The notes: generated from the sequence alone by a model not told the origin. A stretch of DNA of 64,000 nucleotides from Bacteroidota bacterium (GCA_017860275.1 JAFNAQ010000001.1:186001-250000); one strand, 5' to 3'; shown: positions 27,301-35,938, counted from the stretch's first letter. Numbers and translations: made by a program.

Positions 27301-27776
27301 GCTCTCATATTTATTCTTGGCCAATGAATAACTATTGGACAACTAACTTCAACGCAGAACAAAGAGGAGAATTCCGATGGACTTATCAGATTAGCTCAAG
27401 AAATAATACTTCAAATTCTGAAGCAACTAAATTTGCTATAAATACAAGAATACCACTCTTAGCAAGAGTATTAACAAAGGATAATTCAATTTCAAAATCA
27501 AATAAGCAACCAAATTCGAACAAAGAACCTTTTGGCTCTTTACTCAATATTGAAGGGGAAAATATACTATTGGTTAATATGAAGGCTGAGGATAATAAAA
27601 ATGAAATCCTCTTACAATTAAGAGAACTCGATGGTAAGGAAACCCCAATAAAAATAAGTTCAAACTATATTAAGAATCTTAAAATAAGACCTTCAAACGC
27701 AATAGGTGAAGACCTAAAAGGAGAATTAAAAAACATCAAACCAAAAGAAACCAAATTTATTAAGATATATTTTTGA
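24357..27776 (+). CDS. Glycoside hydrolase family 38 alpha-mannosidase, exported
   Basis: A 1139-residue alpha-mannosidase-like enzyme with a signal peptide (to about residue 22). The GH38 catalytic domain begins near residue 280: HSHTDIGYTR (286-295) supplies zinc-binding His and Asp, and QNDVNGIGW holds Asp403, the likely nucleophile. FDEHTTGYSESVREPF (about 619-634) matches the conserved mid-domain zinc-His segment. A beta-rich C-terminal half follows, as in the family. No T9SS sorting domain is seen, so it is probably periplasmic. The start is the ATG at 24357; the earlier in-frame TTG (24348) lies on a TAATTTTG -7 element. It probably trims mannose from host or plant glycans taken up into the periplasm; the linkage is not predictable. 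Confidence 0.88.
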   Translation: MKIKKHLSIIILLLSISTNLFAYEFIKENDILLHGFQKKISGNDFSYHYPMPNISNSLLIRGNKILGKMEFETQSVPLDYNNETAIFVMPCAIGSNGFIIDMYVSINGKKEFTFSTQAKEQWSIKNESNKELSFENIAFDANHDMKGLMYLRIPISQIEKGKPLKISVEAKDENVSTWFILYTDQIIPKIKAKLYPAIVNDKGIEKQKVFIDVVHFAPKEMAKIIVDGNLVSEQMLKLGYNSIQIEVPKVNKPKNITIDVISSINNKREVIELIPSRLWKLNFVQHSHTDIGYTRPQTEILAEHIRYIDYALDYCDLTDNYPEESKFRWTCESAWAVEEYLQTRPASQIERLKKRIKEGRIELTGMLYNFEEIPDETSLASSLKPIKELRKYGLDVKVAMQNDVNGIGWCFADYFPELGVKYLNMGTHGHRALICFDYPTLFRWQSPSGNEMIAYRAEHYNIGNYLLGVENEDYNNFEIKTLEYLAELESKGYPYNIAQVQFSGYTTDNSPPSIQACENIRKFNEKFEYPKLRIAICKDFFEEAEKRYKEELPIIKGAWPDWWTDGFGASARETSASRLTHNEVISGINGYAMAKILGAKIPQNTTQKYDNLIRSLLFFDEHTTGYSESVREPFCEQTMLQREIKESYVWEAYRGSKILNEGLQGILQEFVNKKDKPTIVVYNPSSFSRSGIMNVYIDHEILPMNKGFEIKDNNGIILKAQPKMSRSDGTYWDIWVEDIPGLGSKQYIIELKGETLLPNSIIKPEKNTNIITTDNQWYSINIDKKRGVINRLFDKELNKELLDKNSEYSLGEFILEELSERSSMESFRMGAYKRFSLDTIWYIGLKRGEIYDSYKFCGNTKTGIDMESQPNYYFEIHVFNTEKRIELAYSLIKKSIIEPESFYIAMPFALDSSNIYFEVQGGLVKAGVDQIEGSSNDWNTVQNFASVRNNNEQIILVSNEIPLMQFGNINTGRYKKGALPESSHIYSWPMNNYWTTNFNAEQRGEFRWTYQISSRNNTSNSEATKFAINTRIPLLARVLTKDNSISKSNKQPNSNKEPFGSLLNIEGENILLVNMKAEDNKNEILLQLRELDGKETPIKISSNYIKNLKIRPSNAIGEDLKGELKNIKPKETKFIKIYF

Positions 27777-27818
27777 CCTAGATACTTTAAAAGAAACTTT
27801 CAATTGATGTAATTTTTG

Positions 27819-27826
27819 TACTTTTG
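27819..27826 (+). promoter_or_regulatory. -7 element for the M1 aminopeptidase gene
   Basis: TACTTTTG, with no good TTTG at the -33 position. It overlaps the in-frame TTG at 27824, which is therefore not the start codon. Confidence 0.45.
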
Positions 27827-27853
27827 TCCTCTGTATATAAAATGTATCTATTT

Positions 27854-30196
27854 ATGAGAACAAAATTATCATTTCTAAATCTTTATCTTGGATTATTTAT
27901 TACCTTTAGCTTCTTTGGCTTAAATTCTAATGCTCAATCAATTGACTCAATCAATGTGATCAATTATAATATAACGTTAGATGTAAATAATACCGTAGCT
28001 AACCGCCATAGTGGTTATTGCATAGTTAAAGCAAGAGTAATAAATCCCGTAAATAACTGGGCTAAGCTTAGTTTATTAAACCATAATGTTGATTCAGTAT
28101 GGGTTAATTCGGTTGCGATGAACTTTTTTTACACCTCACCTACCCTACTTGTAGAACTACCTTTAGGAATTCAAGACTCCGACACCTTAGATATTAAGGT
28201 AAAGTACAATGGAGGTCAAGTAGTTGAAGCATATGGCTGGGGGGGTATTCACTATGATAATAACATAATATATACTTTAAATGTATCCTTGATGGACACT
28301 CCACATTCTTATGGAAGGAGTTGGTTCCCTTGCCAAGACATGTTTAACGATAAGGCTAGCTTTAACTATAATATTACTATTAGAAACAATAGAGGAGTAT
28401 ATTGTGGAGGAAATCTCGATAGCATATCAATAGTAAATGACTCCGTTTCAACATATCATTATTATTTACCACAAGACATTGCTCCATACCTTGCATCAAT
28501 GACTATTGCAAACTATTGTTTGGTTGGAGATACAGTTATAGGGAAAAACAAGACCTATCCAGTAGAAGTTTGGTGCTTTCCTGCCGACTCTTCTGCAATA
28601 AGAACAAAGATTCAGTTGATTAAGGATGCATTCCACGGAATGGAAACACATTTTGGAGCATTTGCATTTAATAAGGTTAGATTCTGCGCAACACCAATAG
28701 GCTCAATGGAGCACGTTGATAATATTGCACTAGCAAGATCAGCCGCAATTGGAACTGGAGATGCAAACAATAGTAATATTATTCATGAGCTTGCACACCA
28801 ATGGTTTGGCTGTTATATGGGTGGAGAAACCGAAGGTAATATGTGGATAAAAGAAGGGTGGACATCAATGACAGAAAACCTAAGCTTTGAGGCACATACT
28901 GGAAGAGAATACGCAAAGAAATTTTTCAGAAACGAGCAAGAATGGGTAATGAATACACTCCCAAGAAATGAAGGATATAGAGCTCTTTATCCAGTTGAAG
29001 GGACAAAGGTGTATGCAAGAACAACCTATAGAAAGGGCGCTGCCGTAGTTCATACATTAAAGGGTTATCTTGGAGATAGCTTATTCTATACTGCATCAAC
29101 AGATATGCTTTCAGAATATGGTTATAAGTATATTAATACCATGCAGATGAGAGATTATTTATCCACAAGAACAGGAATAAACCTTAACGACTTTTGGTCA
29201 TTTCATATCTTAGATAGTGGTTATAATCATTATAGTATCACAACAAAACAATTCTCAAATAATAAAGCAATAATTGGAATAAGACAAAGAATGGTAGCAA
29301 ACTCAGTTGGTCTTTTATCAAGTAGAGTTCCTATTACATTTATGGACGCAAATTGGAATCAATTCACTAAGACTATTAGCTTTAATGGATATAACACTAT
29401 TGATACCATTTCTCTACCATTTACTCCAGTTGAATGTTATCTCGACCTTGAAGAACAGATTGCAGATGCAACCCTTGATAATTATCAAGTAGTGAAACTA
29501 ACAGGGGAAAAACAATTTCCAAACACTTATTTTTATGCCAATGTGAAAACCATAATGGATTCAATCTTTCTTCGTTCAACACTTCATTGGGTTGGAGAAG
29601 ATACAAACCTAGCTCTACCCTCTGGCATAAAAAGAATATCAAACAAACATTATTGGACAATAGAAGGCATAGGTTTAGAGAAATGTGAGCTTGAAGGCAA
29701 TTTTTACTTTAATACAGCATCTGGCGTAGGTAATTTCGACAATACACTAATAAGTAAATACGGTACATTAGACTCTCTTATGTTAATGTATAGACCTAAT
29801 CAATCCTCGCCATGGATTGCAGTAAAGACAATACTCCCAAATAACACTCAAGGCTATTTAACTCTTAACTCTCTTTGGAAAGGCGATTATATAATGGCCG
29901 TAGGAGATAAGTCGATAGTTGGACTAAAGGACGAACCTCTTAAGAGTGATATAAAATTCAATATATATCCAAACCCTACAAAGGAGAGAATAAATATTGA
30001 TTTTGACAAGCTTGAAGATGATTATTATCTATATATATACGGAGTAAATGGTCAGATTGCATATAAAACATTAATAAAAAAGAATACAACTAACTTAAAT
30101 ATTAATCTAGACCTAATAGATGGAATATATCCAACTATCTTAATTTCAAAGGATGGAAAAAAGAGATTAGATAGAAAGATTATTATTACAAAATAG
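27854..30196 (+). CDS. M1-family metallo-aminopeptidase with T9SS sorting domain
   Basis: A 780-residue secreted zinc aminopeptidase. The motif HELAHQWFG begins at His311, and Glu334 (WIKEGWTSM) completes HExxH-18-E. The exopeptidase GAMEN motif is present as the variant GSMEH. The protein ends in a type-A T9SS sorting domain (FNIYPNPTKERINI onward, ending KIIITK). The start was set at the ATG at 27854, which opens a signal peptide ending NSNAQ; an ATG at 27842 is an alternative, and the earlier in-frame TTG lies on the -7 element. It probably works with the other exported peptidases (M6, DPP IV, M28) to turn protein into amino acids. A T9SS-linked ECF gene pair lies 64 bases downstream. Confidence 0.9.
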   Translation: MRTKLSFLNLYLGLFITFSFFGLNSNAQSIDSINVINYNITLDVNNTVANRHSGYCIVKARVINPVNNWAKLSLLNHNVDSVWVNSVAMNFFYTSPTLLVELPLGIQDSDTLDIKVKYNGGQVVEAYGWGGIHYDNNIIYTLNVSLMDTPHSYGRSWFPCQDMFNDKASFNYNITIRNNRGVYCGGNLDSISIVNDSVSTYHYYLPQDIAPYLASMTIANYCLVGDTVIGKNKTYPVEVWCFPADSSAIRTKIQLIKDAFHGMETHFGAFAFNKVRFCATPIGSMEHVDNIALARSAAIGTGDANNSNIIHELAHQWFGCYMGGETEGNMWIKEGWTSMTENLSFEAHTGREYAKKFFRNEQEWVMNTLPRNEGYRALYPVEGTKVYARTTYRKGAAVVHTLKGYLGDSLFYTASTDMLSEYGYKYINTMQMRDYLSTRTGINLNDFWSFHILDSGYNHYSITTKQFSNNKAIIGIRQRMVANSVGLLSSRVPITFMDANWNQFTKTISFNGYNTIDTISLPFTPVECYLDLEEQIADATLDNYQVVKLTGEKQFPNTYFYANVKTIMDSIFLRSTLHWVGEDTNLALPSGIKRISNKHYWTIEGIGLEKCELEGNFYFNTASGVGNFDNTLISKYGTLDSLMLMYRPNQSSPWIAVKTILPNNTQGYLTLNSLWKGDYIMAVGDKSIVGLKDEPLKSDIKFNIYPNPTKERINIDFDKLEDDYYLYIYGVNGQIAYKTLIKKNTTNLNINLDLIDGIYPTILISKDGKKRLDRKIIITK

Positions 30197-30260
30197 AAAA
30201 AAACATTTATGACACTTACTTTCTTCACTCACTGTTTGTTCTAATACATAGCTAATACTT

Positions 30261-30812
30261 ATGGATAATAAAGATAATTTAATCGAGATAATTAAACTAT
30301 GTAAAGGGAAAGACTCTAATGCTCAGCACAAACTCTTTAATCTATATAAAGATAAGATGTATGCAGTATGTCTTAGATATTCAAAATCTAACACAGAGGC
30401 GGAGGATATGATGATGGAGGGATGGATGAGGATATTCCAATATATTGCAGGATATGAGTTTGTTGGATCATTTGAGGCATGGATGAAGAGGATTATGATT
30501 AATAACGCAATTAATAGTTATAAAGCAAATATCAAACATAATTCCTTAGCACATCAAGTAATTGAGAGAAATACAGAGGGAGTATTTGAGAACGATTATC
30601 TTTACACTGAAGAAGAGTTAATAAAATGTGTTCAACGACTGCCAAATTCACTAAGAGTGTTATTTAACCTCTCGGCAATTGATGAGTATAGCAATAAAGA
30701 AATAGCAGAATTATTAAATCAGACACCAGATAGCATAAAGTCTAACCTTTATAAGGCTAGAAAAGTATTGAGGGATGAATTAACAAGAATAAAAGAAGAT
30801 GGAAATAGATAA
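30261..30812 (+). CDS. ECF-type RNA polymerase sigma factor
   Basis: A 183-residue extracytoplasmic-function sigma factor. Region 2 contains HKLFNLYKDKMYAVCLRY and EAEDMMMEGWMRIFQYI; region 4 has LPNSLRVLFNLSAIDEYSNKEIAELL and a helix-turn-helix (TPDSIKSNLYKARKVLRDEL). Regions 1.2 and 3 are absent, as expected. Its 3' end overlaps by 14 bases the start of a single-pass membrane protein, the usual position of a cognate anti-sigma factor. Its promoter targets cannot be deduced. SigP, an ECF factor that links PorX to T9SS gene expression in Porphyromonas, is a relevant precedent, but nothing shows this is its orthologue. Confidence 0.93.
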   Translation: MDNKDNLIEIIKLCKGKDSNAQHKLFNLYKDKMYAVCLRYSKSNTEAEDMMMEGWMRIFQYIAGYEFVGSFEAWMKRIMINNAINSYKANIKHNSLAHQVIERNTEGVFENDYLYTEEELIKCVQRLPNSLRVLFNLSAIDEYSNKEIAELLNQTPDSIKSNLYKARKVLRDELTRIKEDGNR

Positions 30813-31620
30813 ATTATTTAATGAGAAACTAAAAGATTACCAAGCTAAAGCCCCAGATGGACTTTGGGAAAGGTTAGACAATAATATGAGATCTAGCCCA
30901 AACAAAGTCATTAAATCAGGTCATAGCTCTGTGATTATTAAGACTGCAACAGCAATTATTGGGGCTGGTGCCATTGGCACTGGAGCATATCTATACATAA
31001 GCAATATTAATGAAGAAAATAGCACTCAGCCTATTGCTCAAACAAGAGTCTTGAGTACTAATACAACAACAGCAGAAATTCCAAAAAACACAATAAACAT
31101 TAAGGATATTGAAAGTCCTAAAAACACCAAGGAAGATATTGCTGAGCAAAAAAATAATAGCATCACTAAAAACATTCCAACTCCAATTATTGCTGATAAC
31201 ATAATCGATGAAATCAATAACAAGGAGCTAAGGGATGTCCCAACAAATACTAGAGCAAAATCAATATCTACCTATGAAAAACCTCAAGAGATAGTATCTA
31301 GCAACACAAAGTATACAGAAACCATTTCTGAGGTTAAATCGTCTCCAATTATCGAGAAATCAAAACCAAAGATACCAAATGTAATAACTCCAAACGGAGA
31401 TGGAATTAATGACTTCTTTATAATAAAAAATATTGAACAATATCCCGAAAACACATTGATTATTCTTTCAAGAAATGCTCAAGTGCTATATACCTTTAAA
31501 GGATATAACAATGACTGGAATGGTGGTTCTTTACCTGCGGGAGCTTATTTTTATAAACTTTTATACTCTAATGATGGTAAACAAGTAGTTTTACCAGGAA
31601 ATTTGACAATTATCAGATAA
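30799..31620 (+). CDS. Single-pass membrane protein with type-B T9SS (gliding-type) C-terminal domain; putative anti-sigma
   Basis: A 273-residue protein. Residues 1-45 are cytoplasmic (LFNEKLKDYQAKAPDGLWERL, a start common in proteins placed after Bacteroidota ECF genes). Residues about 45-68 are one membrane helix (IIKTATAIIGAGAIGTGAYLY). A low-complexity Thr/Asn/Lys-rich linker of about 120 residues follows, and residues 194-273 match the gliding motility-associated C-terminal (type-B T9SS) domain: NVITPNGDGINDFF, WNGGSLPAGAYFYKL and the ending NLTIIR. No cleavable signal peptide is seen. The 14-base overlap with the ECF gene and the topology suggest an anti-sigma factor whose periplasmic sensor is a T9SS-type domain. 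That role is inferred. Confidence 0.75.
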   Translation: MEIDKLFNEKLKDYQAKAPDGLWERLDNNMRSSPNKVIKSGHSSVIIKTATAIIGAGAIGTGAYLYISNINEENSTQPIAQTRVLSTNTTTAEIPKNTINIKDIESPKNTKEDIAEQKNNSITKNIPTPIIADNIIDEINNKELRDVPTNTRAKSISTYEKPQEIVSSNTKYTETISEVKSSPIIEKSKPKIPNVITPNGDGINDFFIIKNIEQYPENTLIILSRNAQVLYTFKGYNNDWNGGSLPAGAYFYKLLYSNDGKQVVLPGNLTIIR

Positions 31621-31756
31621 ATTTATTTAAGAAATCATACTTGATTTACAGATAGATGAGATTTAATTGAAGTTTTTTAGTAATTTTTTTCATACTAAAT
31701 TGTATTTCATATTTCCAAAGTTATTAATATTGCAAAAAATATAGACTAACAGTAAT

Positions 31757-32167
31757 ATGAAATCATCAGTAAAGAAACGTTCAATTATTTCCTACCAAAA
31801 TCTCCCACAAGAGATTCATGATCTGTTTAATGAGAGATATGCAAGTGGTTACTCAAGTGCAATCCAAAAAATTACTAAGCCATCAGGTGAAACTATTTTT
31901 GTAGTTCCTTTGGAAACAGAAGATTCTATTTACATGGTAAAAGTTGAAGTGAAGATTGATGCTAAGCTATCAGATGAAGAATTTGACAAAGAAATCTTAG
32001 CAGCAACAAAGAGCAGTAAGGAACCAGATTTTGAGGAAGAGGAAGAGGAAGAAGAAGCAAAACCAAGTAAAGACAAATTCACATTAGTCCACGGAGATTA
32101 TTCAGATAAAGAATTGGATGAAGATGAGGAGGAGGATGAAGAAGAGGAAGAAGAAGAAACAGTCTAA
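31757..32167 (+). CDS. Acidic-tailed conserved protein of unknown function
   Basis: A 136-residue soluble protein with two parts. Residues 1-88 form a compact domain (ISYQNLPQEIHDLFNERYASGY, then VPLETEDSIYMVKVEVKID), a type I associate with an uncharacterised Bacteroidota family. Residues about 90-136 are almost all Glu and Asp with a short Lys-rich break. The acidic tail could mimic nucleic acid or bind a basic protein; this is only suggestive. It is a single gene with its own terminator and no signal peptide. Confidence 0.65.
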   Translation: MKSSVKKRSIISYQNLPQEIHDLFNERYASGYSSAIQKITKPSGETIFVVPLETEDSIYMVKVEVKIDAKLSDEEFDKEILAATKSSKEPDFEEEEEEEEAKPSKDKFTLVHGDYSDKELDEDEEEDEEEEEEETV

Positions 32168-32186
32168 TTCTATACTTTACAACTAA

Positions 32187-32219
32187 AGAGAGAGAGCAAA
32201 AAGCCCTCTCTTTTTTTTT
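32187..32219 (+). terminator. Terminator after the acidic-tailed gene
   Basis: Stem AGAGAGAGC (32189-32197) / GCCCTCTCT (32203-32211) with one mismatch, followed by a long T-run. Confidence 0.85.
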
Positions 32220-32227
32220 GCCCCTAC

Positions 32228-33952
32228 CTAATAAATAAATTCAAATTCTTTATTTGTACTATTCCCCACCGCATCAACTAACTTAATTAGCAACTTATTC
32301 TTGCCCCGTTTTAGGCGCATAGAGTCCAAATCACAAACAATAGAAGCTCGTTTTCCATCATACTCAAATAATATCCACTGCCCATTCAAAAACCCATTAT
32401 AGGATTTTATACCCGAAAGATTGTCGGATATTCTAAAAATTAGATGTTTTTGATTATTGGCAATCCTCTTATTCTTCTTAATATTTCTTGAAATAATCGT
32501 TGGAGCTATTGTATCTAAGGCAAGGGTAAACCGCCCAAATAATTTTGTCTTTGCTACAATAACACCTTTCTCTATCCTACCTCCTATATGTTCAAGTTTT
32601 TTATTGCTTAGTTCTGCAATAACTAATTTTGAAATAAACTGCTTATTATCAACAATATTCTCTGGAATATCAATTTTGATAGTCATGTCCTTATGCAGAA
32701 AGGCAGGAGAATAAACATTATGGCAGACTCTTTTGCCAATAGTATCTAAACTATAATAGAGTTTATTATCCTCATAAAGAGCTCCTTTTGGAATAATTAC
32801 TTGAATACCACTTGTATCAAATACATTATTCTTAGACCAAGATATCAATTTCCTATAATTATCAATCTCCCCTAAGCTATCCCCCACTTGATTGCATCGT
32901 GCAATAACATAGAAAGTAAAATTCTTTGTATTTCCTGCAAAATCCTTTAGTTCAAATCTTAGAGTCTTGAAATCTTCTTCTTGTATACTAATTACACCTT
33001 GATTATCAAAGGTCTTAAAATCCCTAAAACTATTATTTGGAAGTTTTCGAGTAACGAGTACTCTTTGCCTATCCTTCTCCAAAGAGTAATAGTCTATACA
33101 AGCATTTACATATCTTGAATCATTGAAAGAAAATTCATCTACTCTAAAATTCCAAAACAAGGCATCATCAACATATAGATTATACTCATAGACTCCATTA
33201 TTTCCAGAACAATCATTCGACCTATCCAAAGCAGTTATTCCTAAGCTAAAATCCCAATCAACAAATAATGTATCAAACTCCTTTATGCCTAACTCACCCT
33301 CCTTAGGGTTTAGTTTATAACTAATATTTTGCTGCAAAAGCTTAATCATTAATAATTCTGGAGGAATTGTATCCATTAGTTCTAGACCAAAGAAGAGAGG
33401 ATTGATAATATTTTCTGTGCGAGTATCCCTAATCTCATAATGAAGATGAGGACCTGCAGACGAACCTGAATTGCCACTAAGAGCAATAGTATCGCCTTGT
33501 TTTAGCATTAGCCTACCCTTGGGAACTTGCACATCGAACTCATAGGTCTTATGTGCATATTGATAATCCCTAACAAACTCTCCTATTGCTCCATAATAGG
33601 AGTCGAGATGCATATAGACGGTAGTGAAACCATTGGTATGTGAGACATATAAATTTTTACCTCCTCCAAAGGCTTGAACCTTAATTCTCGAGACTTCTCC
33701 CTCGAATGGGCAAAATACAAGCTCTCCTATCTTTCCACCTGTTCGAATATCAAATCCAGAGTGAAAATGATTAGAGCGCATCTCTGCAAAGGTTCCAGAT
33801 GTAGTTATTGGTATCTTAACTGGAGCAATAAAATCCTTCTTGGGGTAATCCTGAGAAAAAGTATAAATAGGAGAAAATAAGATGAGTAGGGTAATAAATC
33901 CATATAAGATATTGTATCCATATGAGCATAGCCTTCTCATAAAAGAAAACAT
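32228..33952 (-). CDS. M23-family metallopeptidase (LytM-like), exported
   Basis: A 574-residue peptidase of the LytM/M23 type that probably cuts peptidoglycan cross-links in the periplasm. It has a signal peptide or anchor (GYNILYGFITLLILFSPIYTF) ending near residue 33. Zinc ligands are present: His64 and Asp68 in HSGFD, and the His169-Leu-His171 motif after SGNSGSSAGP; the site looks catalytically intact. The C-terminal 370 residues are a beta-rich region with repeated (F/L)-(A/V)-G-N motifs and no assigned domain. The ATG at 33952 overlaps the stop of the alpha/beta hydrolase gene (TAATG), which supports this start. Confidence 0.87.
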   Translation of the reverse strand: MFSFMRRLCSYGYNILYGFITLLILFSPIYTFSQDYPKKDFIAPVKIPITTSGTFAEMRSNHFHSGFDIRTGGKIGELVFCPFEGEVSRIKVQAFGGGKNLYVSHTNGFTTVYMHLDSYYGAIGEFVRDYQYAHKTYEFDVQVPKGRLMLKQGDTIALSGNSGSSAGPHLHYEIRDTRTENIINPLFFGLELMDTIPPELLMIKLLQQNISYKLNPKEGELGIKEFDTLFVDWDFSLGITALDRSNDCSGNNGVYEYNLYVDDALFWNFRVDEFSFNDSRYVNACIDYYSLEKDRQRVLVTRKLPNNSFRDFKTFDNQGVISIQEEDFKTLRFELKDFAGNTKNFTFYVIARCNQVGDSLGEIDNYRKLISWSKNNVFDTSGIQVIIPKGALYEDNKLYYSLDTIGKRVCHNVYSPAFLHKDMTIKIDIPENIVDNKQFISKLVIAELSNKKLEHIGGRIEKGVIVAKTKLFGRFTLALDTIAPTIISRNIKKNKRIANNQKHLIFRISDNLSGIKSYNGFLNGQWILFEYDGKRASIVCDLDSMRLKRGKNKLLIKLVDAVGNSTNKEFEFIY

Positions 33953-34758
33953 TATATACTATAACACATTTGGCAGAAGGAAGACAGTCTATCCTTTACC
34001 AACATATCCGCTTCTATATGTGCCATATGACCTACGTTATCCAAAATCATAATCTCAGAATGATGAGGAAGCATGGCTTGAGCACAAAGGCTCTCAATAA
34101 CTATCCTTGAATCTTTCTTGCCTGCAATAAAAAGTATTGGAAATTTAGAATCTATCAAAACCTTTAGTCTTGTAGGTCTTGCAAGCATACCCTTTTGTGC
34201 AGCAACAATACTCTCTACACTCATACATATTGCTCTATCTTGAATATCTTTAATCTCAAAAGAGAGTGCCTCAAGATTTTCTTTAGCAAACAAATCAGGA
34301 ATAAAGTTTATAATAAAACTAGCCCTATTAGCTCTTACAACATCACAAACCCTTAGTCTATTCTCCTTTGCATCCTTGCCGTCTTCCAAAGCGTGAGAGT
34401 TAACGAGTCCCATTCCTTTCACAAAGTCAGGATATTCATCTGCAAAACAAAGAGCAACATAACCACCCATAGAATGACCTATAATGACACAATTCTCAAC
34501 TTTTAGATGATCCAAAAGAGCCTTAACCATCTCTGCTTGCATCTCCATAGTATGACAATCTGCAATACTACCACTCTCTCCATGCCCAAGCAAATCAACA
34601 GCAACAACCCTCATACTCTTCATATACTTGAAAGCATAGGTAGCCCAAACATCAAGTGTATTCATAAAACCATGAAGCAAGACAATGGTCTTATCTCCTT
34701 GTCCTTCATCTTGGTAATTAATTATAGCGTTATTGAAAAGAAATGATTTATGTCTCAT
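33952..34758 (-). CDS. Alpha/beta-fold hydrolase
   Basis: A 268-residue cytoplasmic alpha/beta hydrolase. The oxyanion strand motif VLLHGFMNTLDVW near residue 27 and the nucleophile elbow GHSMGG near residue 95 are clear; a C-terminal DNVGHMAHIEAD supplies the catalytic His, and AGKKDSRI the acidic residue. No signal peptide. The substrate is not predictable (esterase or peptide/acyl hydrolase). Translation is coupled to the downstream M23 gene by a TAATG overlap. A TATTTTTG -7 element lies at 34797..34790, without a clean -33 box. Confidence 0.85.
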   Translation of the reverse strand: MRHKSFLFNNAIINYQDEGQGDKTIVLLHGFMNTLDVWATYAFKYMKSMRVVAVDLLGHGESGSIADCHTMEMQAEMVKALLDHLKVENCVIIGHSMGGYVALCFADEYPDFVKGMGLVNSHALEDGKDAKENRLRVCDVVRANRASFIINFIPDLFAKENLEALSFEIKDIQDRAICMSVESIVAAQKGMLARPTRLKVLIDSKFPILFIAGKKDSRIVIESLCAQAMLPHHSEIMILDNVGHMAHIEADMLVKDRLSSFCQMCYSI

Positions 34759-34893
34759 AAGTAATAAGTTTTATCTAAATAGTAATGTACAAAAATAATA
34801 CAAAATAAACAAAAAAGAGAATTAATACCAATTATTAATTAACCGTCGATTGTTTATTTTCGACGCAATTATAAGATTGTTTATTATTCTTTG

Positions 34894-34901
34894 TAACTTT
34901 G
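34894..34901 (+). promoter_or_regulatory. -7 element upstream of murB
   Basis: TAACTTTG, 28 bases before the chosen ATG at 34929. The -33 box is not clear. An imperfect hairpin, CGTCGA ... TCGACG (about 34846-34864), lies just upstream. Confidence 0.5.
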
Positions 34902-34928
34902 AACTCTGAAATCATGCAAAAAAAGAGA

Positions 34929-35936
34929 ATGATATATTATAATTTTGATATTAAAAACCTAAATTCCTTCAATCTTCCTTGCAAGGCTAAAACCTTTATA
35001 GAGATTGATAATGAATATGATATACAGCTCCTTGAGAATATTGATTTCACTAAAAGAACAATAATCCTTGCTGGTGGTAGCAATAGTGTTTTCACCAATT
35101 CAATATTTGATGGGAACATAATTCATATAAAGAATAAGGGTATAAAAATTATTGACCAGACGGAGGATGACATAATAATTGAGGCATCTTCTGGTGAGGA
35201 TTGGGGTGAATTTGTAAGATATTGCGTTAAACAAAACTACTCTGGGATAGAAAACCTTGCAGCAATCCCTGGAAGTGTGGGTGCATCTCCTGTTCAAAAC
35301 ATAGGAGCCTATGGCATGGAGGTAAAGGATGTTTTCTATAATTGTCTTTGCTTTAACCCAATAAAAAAAGAGTGGAAGACCTATTCCAGAGAAGAATGTA
35401 ATTTTGACTACCGTTACTCAATATTCAAGTATCAAGAGACTCCTGAGATAATTTGGAAGGTGAGATATAAATTATCTAAACACTTCAAACCCAACCTATC
35501 CTACTCAGCCTTAGCATCCGAAATACAAAGACTAAACTTAGAGGTAAACTCTCCTTTGCAGGTATGTGATTTGGTAACAGATATTAGAAACTCCAAGCTT
35601 CCCAACCCAAAGGAGCTAGGCAATGCAGGCTCATTCTTCAAGAACCCTGTAATTAGTCCAGAACACTTCCAAAAACTTAAAGAAGCCTATCCAAACATCC
35701 CAAACTACCCATCGGATAAAGGTATTAAGATAGCAGCAGGATGGCTAATTGAGCAAACTGGCTACAAGGGAAAGCAGATAGGTAATGTAGGCATGCACTC
35801 AAAGCAAGCCCTTGTAATGGTAAACTATGGCAATGCACAAGGAAGCGAGATAATAACTCTTGCAAATAAAGTAATAGAATCAATAAGGGAGAAATTCCAA
35901 ATAGAATTAGAAATAGAGGCACATTTAATTTATTAG
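34929..35936 (+). CDS. murB: UDP-N-acetylenolpyruvoylglucosamine reductase MurB
   Basis: Reduces the enolpyruvyl group of UDP-GlcNAc-enolpyruvate to UDP-MurNAc with NADPH and FAD, in the cytoplasm. The FAD-binding region is clear (ILAGGSNSVFT, then SGEDWGEFVRYC and NLAAIPGSVGASPVQNIGAYG), as are the substrate-binding half (RDIRNSKLPNPKELGNAGSFFKNPV) and the C-terminal AAGWLIEQTGYKGKQIG. The GNAGSFFKNP motif marks the type I enzyme, with Ser as proton donor. The start was set at the ATG at 34929 (MIYYNFDIKNLNSFN is a usual N-terminus); 34914 is an alternative, and the TTG at 34899 lies on the -7 element. Confidence 0.95.
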   Translation: MIYYNFDIKNLNSFNLPCKAKTFIEIDNEYDIQLLENIDFTKRTIILAGGSNSVFTNSIFDGNIIHIKNKGIKIIDQTEDDIIIEASSGEDWGEFVRYCVKQNYSGIENLAAIPGSVGASPVQNIGAYGMEVKDVFYNCLCFNPIKKEWKTYSREECNFDYRYSIFKYQETPEIIWKVRYKLSKHFKPNLSYSALASEIQRLNLEVNSPLQVCDLVTDIRNSKLPNPKELGNAGSFFKNPVISPEHFQKLKEAYPNIPNYPSDKGIKIAAGWLIEQTGYKGKQIGNVGMHSKQALVMVNYGNAQGSEIITLANKVIESIREKFQIELEIEAHLIY

Positions 35937-35938
35937 AT

